Source of the DNA: Chitinophaga varians
GTDB taxonomy: Bacteria > Bacteroidota > Bacteroidia > Chitinophagales > Chitinophagaceae
Direction of reading: 5' to 3'
Assembly: GCF_012641275.1 (NCBI RefSeq)
Contig: NZ_JABAIA010000004.1
Span: forward strand, 744,001-808,000
Length of the DNA: 64,000 nt
A program made the translations under genes and the position numbers. Shown piece after piece: positions 27,101 to 35,354 of the stretch. The notes beneath the pieces were generated by a model. It searched no databases. It saw only the letters and a list, made by a program, of their open reading frames with translations, and was not told the origin of the DNA. Each line of letters opens with the position of its first letter. Position 1 is the first letter of the stretch.

Positions 27101-27212
27101 CACGCTGTACAACCATCAAGGCATGGACCCTGAACAGACTGTTGGCGGTACTACCTACTATCGTTACCCGGCCGTGAAATCCGTATCTGCCGGTATTAAT
27201 CTGAGCTTCTAA
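24126..27212 (+). CDS. SusC/RagA-type TonB-dependent outer membrane receptor
   Basis: A 1028-residue receptor. A signal peptide (MLQRLLILLLLLGPLAAFSQ) is followed by a carboxypeptidase-D regulatory-like domain (about 22-100, GTVLSAKDKEPLPGATIVIKGT), a TonB-box-like DEIVVIAYG, the plug domain (about 110-225, with LYVVDGVPYGG and GSRGANGVIIITTKKG), and a long barrel ending in LSF. It imports a nutrient together with the SusD lipoprotein encoded 10 bases downstream. No degradative enzyme is in the operon, so the substrate is open; the Cys-rich leader upstream hints at a sulfur-containing compound or metal, as inference only. Confidence 0.95.
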   Translation: MLQRLLILLLLLGPLAAFSQVRTVTGTVLSAKDKEPLPGATIVIKGTTKGVLTGPDGSFRLEVTDPAATTLVISYVGMTPQEVPVSTAPLTITLQSAGKNIDEIVVIAYGTAKKSSYTGSVSQIKGAELENRQVSSVTKALQGLAPGVQSASQSGQPGSDATIRIRGVGSINASADPLYVVDGVPYGGNLSAINPYDIESISVLKDAASAALYGSRGANGVIIITTKKGKAKGSNIDVRVSQGFSKRAVKDYDRMSTDQYFPMYWRALFNENLGSQDSITAAKNASRDLVGELGINPYGSAFPQPVGTDGKLVAGAKPLWNDDWDKAMQRTGHRTEANIAISGATDKTRYFISGGYLDDQGIYLGSGFKRYTVRSNFDVDARKWLKIGLNLNASHSDQQAPPSEDSRSDNYVNYGRLMGPMYPVYQRDPNTGSYLLDAKGQKIFDYGDYRPDPANPRTNLVQTSGIDKHDTIRDDVSARFYAEATLYKGLKFKTSYNADYSSRVGHDYTNPTLGFDAEVGGTVVKGNYRTFSWTFNNLLTYETTFNEKHHLNVLLGQEAYKFKYTYLEGNKTGFSVPGIDEPADAALIGSFTGYSDSYTQSSYLGRAEYDYSGKYFFSASLRRDGSSRFAPDRRWGTFWSVGASWKLTEETFLKNSSWLNLLTLRASYGGQGNDNLGPNRYYNYLPLYSVNSNLGLGGTFREFLFNDRLKWETNLNLNIGVDWAMFDNRLGGSAEFFVRKSQDLLYSRPKAPSIGYASVDENIGALKNTGIDLNLHGTPIRTKNFSWNIDLNMTHYRNKVTSLPQQDIIVGTKKLSVGKSIYDFYLRQWAGVNPNTGAPQWKYTNPDGSIKDTSNYSQASLYYSGSSLPDLYGGLTNTFTYKNFSLSFLIVYSIGGKVLDNDYTFLMGLGGSAGRAWSTEVLNAWTPTNRNTDVPQVNTVAPSWTGASTRFLYDATYARLKSLNLSYSLPKTLMERAHLNNITVYVQGENLFTLYNHQGMDPEQTVGGTTYYRYPAVKSVSAGINLSF

Positions 27213-27222
27213 AAACTGTGTC

Positions 27223-28719
27223 ATGAAAAAGAACAGACTATTATTCATCGCTATATTCGCCGCAGCTGTTCTCGCAGCCTGCAACAAGGATTACCTGAAC
27301 ACGCGGCCTACCAATGCCGTGCCCGATGACCAGGTGTTTAACACTGTTGATAACGCGGAGACTGCGCTGACAGGGATCTGGGCATACATGTTTGAAACCT
27401 ACTTCACCTTCGCCGTTCCGGGCATCAAATCGCTGGACCTTACCAGCGACGCCATGGGCAGCGATGTGGCTTTGACCACCTCTTATGGTTTCAGGGACTC
27501 GTACACCTTTAACGAAATGGCGGATAATACCAAAAACAGGGTAAGTGCCTACTGGACCATCTTGTACAAAACCATCGATAACTGTAACAACTTCCTGTCT
27601 AAAATAGATAAGGTGCCTGGCGATGATGCCAAACGTAAGCTGTTGAAGGGACAGGCATCGGCTTTAAGAGGCTGGTGCTACCTGACGCTGGCAGAATTTT
27701 ATTCTTTCGGTGTTACCACCAATGCCAGTGGTAAATCAGTGCCTATTTACACAGATCCGGCTAATCCGTCTACTCCCGGTAAAGCCAGATCTACAGTAAC
27801 ACAGGTATATCAACAGGCCATCAGTGACTTACAGGCTGCTGTGCCGTTGCTCACCGACTACAGCCGCAGCGGTACGCAGAAATTCAAAATTGATGCTAAT
27901 GTGACCAACGGTCTGCTGGCACGTGCTTATCTCTACAGCAACCAGCCTGACAAAGCCATCGCTGCTGCTGTGGCGGCACGCAATGGCTATCCGCTGATGT
28001 CCGGCGATGACTATAACAAAGGCTTCAACGATGTCAGCAATCCGGAATGGATCTGGGGCCAGCCGCAGACTCCCAGCCAGAACGTGGCTGCCTCTACGTT
28101 TAATTTCCTGGACGTTTCCACACCGGTGGCTTACTATAAGAGCTTTAAGGCCGATCCGTGGTTCCAGGGCTATTTTGACAGCACAGATGTGCGTTTCCGT
28201 TTGTTCCAGTGGAGCACCAGCGGTCCCGGCGCTTTGCTGTACAAAAAATTCCGTTTCCGCGATCCCGGTGCAATGGTGTCTGATGTGGTGCTGATGCGTT
28301 CCGCAGAAATGTACCTGATCGAAGCAGAAGGCTATGCGCGCACCAGCAATGCCACTAAAGCGGCAGAAGTGCTGAATGTGCTCAGAACAGCGCGCAACTC
28401 CCATCTCTACGGCGGCGGCGGTTCCGTGACCGACACGATCCTGCTGGAAAGAAGAAAGGAATTGTGGGGCGAAGGTTTCTCACTGGTGGATATTATTCGT
28501 ACAGGCGGTACCGTAGTAAGGAAACCGTTTAAGTCTTACACCGGTGCTGACAGTATCATCAATGTACCGCAGCCGGATGGTTCTATAGTGCAGGTGCGCG
28601 GGGTAGGGCACCGTACGCTGAAACTGCCTGACGGCAGCGCTTTTGTGAAAAACAGCTCTTACTACCTGTTCGCTGTTCCCATCGCTGAGTTGCAGAACAA
28701 TCCCAATATCAACAACTAG
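27223..28719 (+). CDS. RagB/SusD family nutrient-uptake lipoprotein
   Basis: A 498-residue lipoprotein with the signal MKKNRLLFIAIFAAAVLAAC (Cys20 lipidated). The tetratricopeptide-like SusD core is visible, including KGQASALRGWCYLTLAEFYSFG, LMRSAEMYLIEAEGYAR and ERRKELWGEGFSLVDIIRTG. The ending PIAELQNNPNINN is typical of the family. It should form the lid over the SusC barrel from the gene 10 bases upstream. The operon stops at a strong terminator right after. Confidence 0.95.
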   Translation: MKKNRLLFIAIFAAAVLAACNKDYLNTRPTNAVPDDQVFNTVDNAETALTGIWAYMFETYFTFAVPGIKSLDLTSDAMGSDVALTTSYGFRDSYTFNEMADNTKNRVSAYWTILYKTIDNCNNFLSKIDKVPGDDAKRKLLKGQASALRGWCYLTLAEFYSFGVTTNASGKSVPIYTDPANPSTPGKARSTVTQVYQQAISDLQAAVPLLTDYSRSGTQKFKIDANVTNGLLARAYLYSNQPDKAIAAAVAARNGYPLMSGDDYNKGFNDVSNPEWIWGQPQTPSQNVAASTFNFLDVSTPVAYYKSFKADPWFQGYFDSTDVRFRLFQWSTSGPGALLYKKFRFRDPGAMVSDVVLMRSAEMYLIEAEGYARTSNATKAAEVLNVLRTARNSHLYGGGGSVTDTILLERRKELWGEGFSLVDIIRTGGTVVRKPFKSYTGADSIINVPQPDGSIVQVRGVGHRTLKLPDGSAFVKNSSYYLFAVPIAELQNNPNINN

Positions 28720-28739
28720 TTTTTATCCTTCATAAATCA

Positions 28740-28773
28740 AAGCCTTTGGAAGTTTTTCCAAAGGCTTTTTTTA
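28740..28773 (+). terminator. Intrinsic terminator of the SusC/SusD operon
   Basis: An 11-bp perfect stem (AAGCCTTTGGA 28740-28750 with TCCAAAGGCTT 28757-28767) is followed by six T residues. Confidence 0.9.
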
Positions 28774-28778
28774 TGCTT

Positions 28779-29345
28779 TTAATAGATAAAAGGAAGAATG
28801 CGACGGGTCTGTTGGATGTACTCCGCATATTCGTTGCCGAACTGTTCTGTCAACACTTTTTCTTCTATGTTCATGCGGTAGATAAAGGCCGCCAGCACCG
28901 GGACGAACGCTATGGCCAGTCCCGTCCAGTTGTTGAGCGACAGGCCAAAACCCAGGAAAGACAACAGGGAGCCTGCATAGGAGGGGTGCCGCAGAATGCT
29001 GTAAATACCGTCTTTCTTGATATGATGGTCCTTACGGATGGTTACCACTACGGTAAACAGCCGGCCCAGTGATGCAATGGCATAAAAGCGCAGTGCCATG
29101 CCAGCCAGGATAACTGACAGGCCGATATAGTTCATCAGGCTGCCCTGCTGCAGTATAGGGAACTTTGTCTTGTAAGAAATGTATACGGCTGTGTTGATGC
29201 TGACCAGGATAATAATCCAGATATAGGCGAGGCTGCCTTTGTCTTTTTTCTTTTGATCGTCTGGCGCCCCTCCCCGTAATATTCTGTGTAATAATATCTC
29301 GGAAAGAAACCAGATCATGTAGATGACAGAGGATAATATGTTCAT
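28779..29345 (-). CDS. Isoprenylcysteine carboxyl methyltransferase (ICMT)-family membrane protein
   Basis: A 188-residue protein with about five membrane segments and the ICMT/phospholipid methyltransferase C-terminal signature: ILRHPSYAGSLLSFLGFGL, then EEKVLTEQFGNEYAEYIQQTRRILPF. These residues bind S-adenosylmethionine and the lipid substrate. Bacterial family members have mostly unknown substrates, such as isoprenoid or lipid methylation. The gene is convergent with SusD and uses the shared terminator region. The long hydrophobic N-terminus is typical. Confidence 0.85.
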   Translation of the reverse strand: MNILSSVIYMIWFLSEILLHRILRGGAPDDQKKKDKGSLAYIWIIILVSINTAVYISYKTKFPILQQGSLMNYIGLSVILAGMALRFYAIASLGRLFTVVVTIRKDHHIKKDGIYSILRHPSYAGSLLSFLGFGLSLNNWTGLAIAFVPVLAAFIYRMNIEEKVLTEQFGNEYAEYIQQTRRILPFIY

Positions 29346-29491
29346 TGACGGGGTGATTTGAAATTACAGATATACCTAATGTATGAAATGTTTTCAATGC
29401 AGTCAAGTGGTGCAGGCGGTGTTGTCTCCAACTCGTCCATTATCAAGTCTTTAAAAAAGATTATTTTGCAGGTGGATTAAATCAGTGCGCT

Positions 29492-29788
29492 ATGGAAAAC
29501 CTGCAATCAATACTTCAGTCAGACACCCCGGTGCTGATCGACTGTTTTGCCGTCTGGTGCGGCCCCTGCAAGATGATGCCACCCATTCTGAAAGAGGTGA
29601 AAGACAAATTTGGAGACAAGCTTCGCATCATTAAAATCGATATCGATAAAAACCAGCAGCTGGCGGCCCAATGGCAGATCAGCAGCGTGCCTACCATGCT
29701 GTTGTTTAAAAATGGAAAGCTGGCGTGGCGCCAGAGCGGGGTGGTGCCGGCACATCAGCTGATACCTGTATTGACACCGCTGTTGTAA
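29492..29788 (+). CDS. Thioredoxin
   Basis: A 98-residue cytoplasmic thioredoxin with the active site WCGPC at residues 22-26, the DIDKNQQLAAQWQISSVPTMLLFKNG block and the cis-Pro in SVPT. It is slightly shorter than E. coli TrxA because the N-terminal strand is trimmed. Single gene with a strong terminator after it. The genome probably has other thioredoxins, so I leave the symbol open. Confidence 0.92.
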   Translation: MENLQSILQSDTPVLIDCFAVWCGPCKMMPPILKEVKDKFGDKLRIIKIDIDKNQQLAAQWQISSVPTMLLFKNGKLAWRQSGVVPAHQLIPVLTPLL

Positions 29789-29802
29789 CTTAAGATATAA
29801 GG

Positions 29803-29840
29803 AAGAAGGCCATGATTACCTGCGTAATCATGGCCTTCTT
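29803..29840. terminator. Two-way hairpin terminator between thioredoxin and lipoprotein genes
   Basis: A 16-bp perfect stem (29803-29818 with 29825-29840, core AAGGCCATGATTA) with a six-base loop. It ends in TTTATTT on the plus strand and lies between convergent genes. Confidence 0.9.
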
Positions 29841-29843
29841 TAT

Positions 29844-31010
29844 TTAGTTGATGTTACTGTAGTAACTTCTTAAATCCCTTTCCAGCTGATCGTATATGGG
29901 TCTGGTGAATTCGATAAAAAGGTCCTGCGGTGGTGGTGGCGCTACGTCCTGGCCCCCGATCATTTTTTTGTCTTCATCGCTCAGTGCGCGGTAGTCGCCG
30001 CGATAGGTGCCAAACTGGTTGAGCCAGGTGTAGCTGCCCGGAATACGGTCTGTGCGCAGTAAGCGGCCGTTATTGGTATCGGTGATCTGATAGTCCAGCA
30101 GCCCTTTGGACACTACGGTTTTTTTGGTGATGAAGAGGGTGGCTTTAACGGTAGTGTATATGTTGATGATTTTGCCGGAGGTGTCTTTGGAGGTGCCGGT
30201 AACGATCTCTTTGGAGACATCGCGCTGGAGGCGGTCCACGAAGGTCTGTCCCACTACGAAGTCCTGGAAGCGCAGGGCGATGTACTGATCGGGCTGCAGG
30301 TTTTCGTTCCGGGCAAAACGTTCGTCATAAAAGGCCACGAACCGGTTGATGCTACGTTGTTGCAGTGTACGCACGAGGTAGTCGCGGAACTGGTCGGCGC
30401 TGAACTGGAAGAAGGGGGAGCGCACATCTATTTCACTCACGACCACGTGTATCACGCCAGCCTGAAAGGCTTCTTCCATGCGCTCTTTGGCGTCGCGGTA
30501 ATTGCTGATCAGTTTAAGGGAGGCGGCGAATTCCTCGTAGGCTTTGCGGGCGCTGGCCTTGTCGCCCCGTTCCATGAGTGCCATACCGCGGTCATAGCGG
30601 CTTTCTGCGGCGTTTTCCTGTGCGCCGGTAATGGCGTCACGATAATCTTTAGGGGTCACCACCTGCAAGGCGGCGGGGGAACTGTGAATGAGATCGTACA
30701 GCCGTTGCATGGCGCGGTATTCATTGCGTACCGGTTCCCATTTAAGCTGATTGTTGGAGCGGAGAAAACCGTTGACCCGGTCGTCGTGCAGTCTTTGTGC
30801 CTGGCGATAGGCTTCCGGCAGCAGCTGCAGGGCGGTGGCGTCTTGTGGCCTGCACTGGAGTTTTTTGACGAAAGCGGCCACAGCGTCGTCGTATTTGCCT
30901 TTGTTGTAGAGTTTTTCGCCGGAGCGGCAGCCCCATAAGAGGAGGCAGGCCAACAGGCATAACATTCCCCTTATGCCGGCAGAACGGAAAGGTAGACTAA
31001 TCGTATTCAA
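29844..31010 (-). CDS. TPR-like lipoprotein of unknown function
   Basis: A 388-residue protein with a hydrophobic N-terminus and a lipobox LLWGC, so a probable lipoprotein. Residues about 35-75 look like a tetratricopeptide unit (YNKGKYDDAVAAFVKKLQCRPQDATAL), and 140-180 like another (YDRGMALMERGDKASARKAYEEF). The C-terminal half is not a family I recognise. It lies 39 bases downstream of smpB on the same strand and could share its transcript. No catalytic motif is visible. Confidence 0.78.
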   Translation of the reverse strand: MNTISLPFRSAGIRGMLCLLACLLLWGCRSGEKLYNKGKYDDAVAAFVKKLQCRPQDATALQLLPEAYRQAQRLHDDRVNGFLRSNNQLKWEPVRNEYRAMQRLYDLIHSSPAALQVVTPKDYRDAITGAQENAAESRYDRGMALMERGDKASARKAYEEFAASLKLISNYRDAKERMEEAFQAGVIHVVVSEIDVRSPFFQFSADQFRDYLVRTLQQRSINRFVAFYDERFARNENLQPDQYIALRFQDFVVGQTFVDRLQRDVSKEIVTGTSKDTSGKIINIYTTVKATLFITKKTVVSKGLLDYQITDTNNGRLLRTDRIPGSYTWLNQFGTYRGDYRALSDEDKKMIGGQDVAPPPPQDLFIEFTRPIYDQLERDLRSYYSNIN

Positions 31011-31049
31011 GGGACAGGATTTATGCAGTGACGTTGCTTGCAGCGGTGG

Positions 31050-31487
31050 CTATTTGATCTGGCGGCGTAATTCCCTGTCAGACTCACGTTGTTTGATAGA
31101 TTCCCGTTTGTCGTACAGTTTTTTACCCTTGCCCACACCTATTTCCATTTTGGCAAGACTTTTATCCGTGATGAATATACGAAGCGGAACAATGGTATAG
31201 CCTCGTTCTTTGATCTTGTTCTCGATTTTTTTCAATTCCCGTTTTGTCAACAGCAATTTTCTTTCGCGCAGGGGATCGTGATTGGCGCTGGTGCCGTGAG
31301 AATATTCGGCGATATGCAGGCTTTTAACAAACAATTCTCCTTTTGAAAAATAACAAAAGGAATCATTAAAACTGACCCTGCTGGCGCGGATAGACTTAAT
31401 CTCTGTTCCTGTCAATACCATTCCCGCAATAAATTTTTCTTCTATTGCGTACTCAAAATATGCTGATCTGTTTCTTAATTCGGCCAT
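31050..31487 (-). CDS. smpB: SsrA (tmRNA)-binding protein SmpB
   Basis: A 145-residue protein that brings tmRNA to stalled ribosomes. The family signatures are present: NRSAYFEYAIEEKFIAGMVLTGTEIKSIR at the start, the RERKLLL loop, and the basic tail (KGKKLYDKRESIKQRESDRELRR) that enters the decoding site. Length and motif order are standard. The tmRNA gene itself is not in this window. Confidence 0.96.
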   Translation of the reverse strand: MAELRNRSAYFEYAIEEKFIAGMVLTGTEIKSIRASRVSFNDSFCYFSKGELFVKSLHIAEYSHGTSANHDPLRERKLLLTKRELKKIENKIKERGYTIVPLRIFITDKSLAKMEIGVGKGKKLYDKRESIKQRESDRELRRQIK

Positions 31488-31496
31488 GGGGTGAAA

Positions 31497-31586
31497 ATTT
31501 TGGGATTTACGATTTTTTGATTTCGTGATTTGATCGACCTGACGGTCTCCAAAAATTCCAAAATCAAAAAATTCGAAAATCCCAAA
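31497..31586. repeat. AT-rich inverted repeat between smpB and accD
   Basis: Left arm TTTTGGGATTTACGATTTTTTGATTT (in two parts) and right arm AAATCAAAAAATTCGAAAATCCCAAAAT face each other around a 20-base GC-richer loop. It is probably a terminator for accD (minus strand) and belongs to the family of AT-rich palindromes in this window. Confidence 0.65.
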
Positions 31587-31594
31587 ATGATTAT

Positions 31595-32443
31595 CTAGTT
31601 TTTGAAGAGACTGAGCAGGTTGGCCAGTCTTGTTTTTAATTCTTTCCGGTCCATGATGAAGTCCAGGAAGCCGTGTTCCAGCAGGAACTCAGCGCTTTGG
31701 AAACCAGCAGGGAGGTCTTTTTTGATCGTCTCCTTGATGATCCTGGGGCCGGCAAAGCCAATCAGGGCGCCTGGTTCCGCAATGTTTACGTCTCCCAGCA
31801 TCGCAAAGGAGGCGGTCACACCACCGGTAGTAGGATCGGTCATCAGGGAGATAAAAGGCAGTCTGGCGGTAGCAAGCTGCGTCAGTTTCGCGGAAGTTTT
31901 GGCCATCTGCATCAGGGAGAAAGCACTTTCCATCATACGCGCACCGCCGGATTTGGAGATGATCATCAATGGCATTTTGTGCACGATGCAGTAGTCAATG
32001 GAACGGGCGATTTTTTCACCTACCACGGAGCCCATAGAGCCGCCGATGAAGTTGAAGTCCATACAGGCCACTACCAGGTCCAATCCGTTTACCTTACCGG
32101 TGCCAACTGTCATGGCATCTTTCAGGCCGGATTTCTTTTGTGCGTCCTTCAGCCTGTCAGCGTAAGGTTTCAGGTCTTTAAAGCCCAGGAAATCGGTCGG
32201 GTAAATATTGGAAAACAGTTCCTCGAACTGATTGTCGTCGAAAATAATCTCAAAATACTCTTTGGAGTTGATACGGTTGTGATAGTTACATTTATCACAC
32301 ACGTAGTAATGCTCCTTCAGATCCTTAACAGTGGTGGTTTTCTTACAGTTAGGACACTTGTGCCACAACCCGTCCGGTGCTTCCTTCTTCTCACTGGTGG
32401 AAGTGGAGATGCCTTGTTTAATTCGCTTAAACCAGCTTGACAT
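31595..32443 (-). CDS. accD: Acetyl-CoA carboxylase carboxyltransferase subunit beta
   Basis: A 282-residue protein that with AccA transfers carboxyl from biotin to acetyl-CoA in fatty acid synthesis. The N-terminal zinc ribbon has four cysteines ([13 protein letters not shown], then CDKCNYHNR). The crotonase-like domain includes [19 protein letters not shown] and the [20 protein letters not shown] and [13 protein letters not shown] segments. Standard length and order. No accA is in the window. Confidence 0.96.
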   Translation of the reverse strand: MSSWFKRIKQGISTSTSEKKEAPDGLWHKCPNCKKTTTVKDLKEHYYVCDKCNYHNRINSKEYFEIIFDDNQFEELFSNIYPTDFLGFKDLKPYADRLKDAQKKSGLKDAMTVGTGKVNGLDLVVACMDFNFIGGSMGSVVGEKIARSIDYCIVHKMPLMIISKSGGARMMESAFSLMQMAKTSAKLTQLATARLPFISLMTDPTTGGVTASFAMLGDVNIAEPGALIGFAGPRIIKETIKKDLPAGFQSAEFLLEHGFLDFIMDRKELKTRLANLLSLFKN

Positions 32444-32562
32444 ATTTTACTATTAGATTAGAAAATAGTGGTGCAAGATACGAATTAATGCATAAAACCA
32501 AACAGTTGTCAGAATCTCGTCCCGAAAATGAGGGAAATTGTTTTATTTTAACCATTAATAAT

Positions 32563-32615
32563 GAAGCGGAAACAAAAGCGATTATTTTAATATAAGTTCG
32601 CTTTGTTTCCGCTTC
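32563..32615 (-). terminator. Hairpin downstream of the aldolase gene
   Basis: GAAGCGGAAACAAAAGCG (32563-32580) pairs with CGCTTTGTTTCCGCTTC (32599-32615) with one bulged base. It lies beyond the aldolase stop on the minus strand. Confidence 0.7.
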
Positions 32616-32680
32616 AGGCGGTTATACTGAAATATCAGTCCGGCGGGCGCTTTTCAGGCATCCTTTCGGAGATACTGGTA

Positions 32681-33745
32681 TTAGTTTCTGTTGATGCAGT
32701 TCAGGTCGCGGAACGCCTCTTCCAGACGTTTTACAAAGGTATCTTCACCTTTGCGCAGCCATACGCGCGGATCGTAGTATTTTTTGTTAGGCTTGTCAGC
32801 ACCTTCGGGGTTGCCCAGCTGGCTCTGCAGGTATTCTTTCTTCGCTTCGTAGTAGTCGTGCACGCCTTCCCAGAATGCCCACTGCATGTCAGTGTCAATG
32901 TTCATTTTGATAACGCCGTAGCCCAGTGCTTCAGCAATCTGGTGTTTCGGAGAACCGCTGCCACCGTGGAATACATAGTAAACCGGTTTAGCTTTGGTGC
33001 CGAATTTCTGCTGGATGTATTCCTGGCTGTTCTGCAGGATCACAGGGCGCAGCTCCACGTTGCCCGGGCTGTATACGCCGTGTACGTTACCGAATGCAGC
33101 AGCTACGGTGAAGCGGCTGCCTACTTTAGACAGTACTTCGTAAGCGTAAGCCACGTCTTCAGGCTGTGTATAGAGCTTGGAGTTGTCCACGCCGGAGTTG
33201 TCCACACCATCTTCCTCACCGCCGGTCACGCCCAGCTCGATTTCGATAGACATGCCCAGCTTGTTCATCCGCTCAAAGTATTTGTGGGAGATCTCGATGT
33301 TTTCCTGGATAGGCTCTTCGGAGAGGTCCAGCATGTGAGAGCTGTACAGCGGTTGGCCGGTTTGTTTGAAGAAAGCTTCACCGGCATCCAGCAGGCCGTC
33401 GATCCATGGCAGCCATTTTTTAGCGGCATGGTCAGTATGGAGCACAACCGGAACACCATAATATTTCGCTACTTCGTGTACATGTTTCGCACCAGAGATA
33501 CCGCCAGCGATGTTGGCCTGCAGCTTATCGTTCGGCATACCTTTACCGGCGTAAAACTGAGCGCCGCCATTGGAAAACTGTATAATAACCGGTGAATTTA
33601 CTTTGGCAGCCGTTTCCAGTACCGCATTAACTGAGTTGGTCCCCACTACGTTCACGGCAGGCATAGCAAATCCGTTGTCTTTGGCATCGTTATACAGCGC
33701 ATCCAGCTCTTCGCCGAATAATACGCCAGCTCTGTATTTTCCCAT
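32681..33745 (-). CDS. fbaA: Class II fructose-bisphosphate aldolase
   Basis: A 354-residue metal-dependent aldolase of glycolysis and gluconeogenesis that splits fructose 1,6-bisphosphate. Zinc ligands are visible in VVLHTDHAAKKW and in the later VFHGGSGSPK loop, with the catalytic-type ELGVTGGEEDGVDN segment between. It is close to the E. coli FbaA type in length. An octamer TATATTTG on the minus strand at 33777-33784 probably forms its promoter. Confidence 0.95.
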   Translation of the reverse strand: MGKYRAGVLFGEELDALYNDAKDNGFAMPAVNVVGTNSVNAVLETAAKVNSPVIIQFSNGGAQFYAGKGMPNDKLQANIAGGISGAKHVHEVAKYYGVPVVLHTDHAAKKWLPWIDGLLDAGEAFFKQTGQPLYSSHMLDLSEEPIQENIEISHKYFERMNKLGMSIEIELGVTGGEEDGVDNSGVDNSKLYTQPEDVAYAYEVLSKVGSRFTVAAAFGNVHGVYSPGNVELRPVILQNSQEYIQQKFGTKAKPVYYVFHGGSGSPKHQIAEALGYGVIKMNIDTDMQWAFWEGVHDYYEAKKEYLQSQLGNPEGADKPNKKYYDPRVWLRKGEDTFVKRLEEAFRDLNCINRN

Positions 33746-33776
33746 ACTTTAAAATGTATTTGTTTTTTTAGGAAAG

Positions 33777-33784
33777 CAAATATA
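33777..33784 (-). promoter_or_regulatory. Probable -7 box of the aldolase gene
   Basis: TATATTTG on the minus strand, full consensus match, 32 bases before the aldolase ATG. Confidence 0.45.
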
Positions 33785-33880
33785 CACAGTAAAAAATAAG
33801 ATTTATAGCGAAATGTATTTTTATCTCCGCTGAAAAATACAGGCGGAAAAATGTATTTTAAGCTCTTATTCCTTACTGCT

Positions 33881-34696
33881 ATGCGTAAAATCTGCTGCGC
33901 CGCATTATTGCTGCTTTCCTTTAAAACACTCTTCGCTGGCCGGTTTGATCGGAATGCAAACGATTCCATCAATTACTTTTCTTCTTTTGATGGTACCCGC
34001 ATTCATTATACTGTCAAAGGAAACGGAGAACCGGTCATACTGGTACACGGCTTCATGGGCAGCGGTGATTCATGGCGTGCCACGCCCTTATACGACTCCC
34101 TGCTGCAACACGGGTTCCGCGTGATCACGCCGGACCTGCGAGGCAACGGCGCCTCCGGCCATCCGCATGACAGCCTCGCCTACGCACAGGACGCGGAAGC
34201 CCGCGATATCATTGGTCTTGCCCGCCATCTGCAACTGCCGGCGTACAAAGTAGTGGGCTATTCCCGCGGATCTATCATCGCGGCACGTTTGCTGGTGCTG
34301 GACCCCAGGGTGACCTGCGCCGTGCTCGGCGGCATCGGCACCGGCTTCACCGACCCTGCATGGCCACGCCGGCTGAAATTTTATGAGGCCCTCTCCGGAA
34401 AAGATGTGCCGGAACTGGCAGCCATGGTCAAAAACGTACAGGCGAAAGGGTTAGACCAGCGGGCGCTGGCGCTGATGCAATGGGGCCAGCCCGCCACCGT
34501 ACCATCCGAATTGGCGAAGGTGCAACAGCCGGTACTGGTGATAGGAGGCGATAAAGATGAAGATAATGACACCGGCGGCCCACTCGCAGCCATGATGCCC
34601 CGCGGCATGCATGGCACCGTGGCCGGCGATCACAACAGCGTGATGCGCTCAACCCACTTCGCCGCATGGGTGGTGGATTTTCTGATAAAACATTAA
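33881..34696 (+). CDS. Alpha/beta hydrolase, exported
   Basis: About 271 residues from the ATG at 33881; an ATG at 33851 would add ten residues before the signal peptide (MRKICCAALLLLSFKTLFAG). The alpha/beta hydrolase fold shows the oxyanion HGFMGSGDSW, the nucleophile elbow GYSRGS, an acid in GGDKDED, and the histidine in AGDHNSVM. Substrate unknown; esterases and haloperoxidase-like enzymes share this layout. It stands alone, and a REP-like palindrome begins two bases past its stop. Confidence 0.85.
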   Translation: MRKICCAALLLLSFKTLFAGRFDRNANDSINYFSSFDGTRIHYTVKGNGEPVILVHGFMGSGDSWRATPLYDSLLQHGFRVITPDLRGNGASGHPHDSLAYAQDAEARDIIGLARHLQLPAYKVVGYSRGSIIAARLLVLDPRVTCAVLGGIGTGFTDPAWPRRLKFYEALSGKDVPELAAMVKNVQAKGLDQRALALMQWGQPATVPSELAKVQQPVLVIGGDKDEDNDTGGPLAAMMPRGMHGTVAGDHNSVMRSTHFAAWVVDFLIKH

Positions 34697-34697
34697 T

Positions 34698-34732
34698 CCC
34701 AGGGCTGAAGCCCCGGGCTACGTTCTGATTCA
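34698..34732 (+). repeat. REP-like palindrome with CTACGTTCTGATTCA tail, copy 1
   Basis: The 20-base palindrome CCCAGGGCTGAAGCCCCGGG is followed by the tail CTACGTTCTGATTCA, which recurs at 51800-51814. It begins two bases after the hydrolase stop. It pairs in inverted orientation with a copy at 35549-35568 on the other side of the Rieske gene. Confidence 0.8.
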
Positions 34733-34777
34733 GGTTCTTCTGATGATTGGCTGCTCATAATCCGGAGATGTTTTTGC

Positions 34778-34815
34778 GGCCTGCTTTCCACGGTTTTAAT
34801 CGTGAAAAGCAGGCC
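34778..34815. repeat. 15-bp hairpin downstream of the Rieske gene
   Basis: GGCCTGCTTTCCACG (34778-34792) pairs with CGTGAAAAGCAGGCC (34801-34815) with one mismatch. There is no T-run on either side, so it may be a transcript-end stabiliser or a weak terminator for the minus-strand Rieske gene. A small GGCAATT/AATTGCC stem follows at about 34822-34836. Confidence 0.6.
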
Positions 34816-34910
34816 GGGACGGCAATTGAATTGCCAAGGCCTGTCACTTCCCGTTTTTTGATACGGTTTACCTGTTCCGCTATCAGCCGTAAATGTCCTC
34901 TTTCATTGCA

Positions 34911-35354
34911 TCAGGCAACAGTTAAGGTGTTACCGCTAACGGTAATGGTATAGGCGGTCAGCGCTGTTGTAGCCGGACCGGTATTTACTGCGCCGCTGGT
35001 CGTATACCTGCTGCCATGGCCGCAAGGCGCATTACATTCTATCAGTTTCGTAGTGTTGTTGAACGTGGCAACGGTACATCCCTGATGTGTGCACGTGCTG
35101 GATAATGCCGTGAAATCCGCCGCCGTATTGCCTGTACCGGTACGGATGATGATCACCCCGTTGGAGATTTTAAAGTCACCGGGGTTAGGAAGGTCCGTGC
35201 TCAGGTTGAGCGACAGCTTAGCATTAGGGCCGCCCGGCGTTGGTTGTGGTGAGGACCCGTAACCGTCCCCTCCCTTGCTGCAGGCCGCTAATCCGCCAAC
35301 ACAAGCCAGTGCCAGCGTCATTCCGATGTTGGATACAAAATCCCTTCTTTCCAT
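34911..35354 (-). CDS. Rieske [2Fe-2S] domain lipoprotein with an altered second cluster motif
   Basis: A 147-residue protein. The N-terminus has a Tat-like RRDF, a hydrophobic stretch and a lipobox ending LAAC (Cys25), then a Gly/Ser/Pro linker. The Rieske fold follows, with box 1 CTHQGC at residues 88-93. Box 2 should be CPCHGS but reads C107-NAP-C111-G-H113-GS, so the spacing between the ligand Cys and His is changed. The reading is clean on the DNA. It may still bind a cluster, or may have lost it. The gene stands alone between two inverted REP-like elements. Confidence 0.82.
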   Translation of the reverse strand: MERRDFVSNIGMTLALACVGGLAACSKGGDGYGSSPQPTPGGPNAKLSLNLSTDLPNPGDFKISNGVIIIRTGTGNTAADFTALSSTCTHQGCTVATFNNTTKLIECNAPCGHGSRYTTSGAVNTGPATTALTAYTITVSGNTLTVA

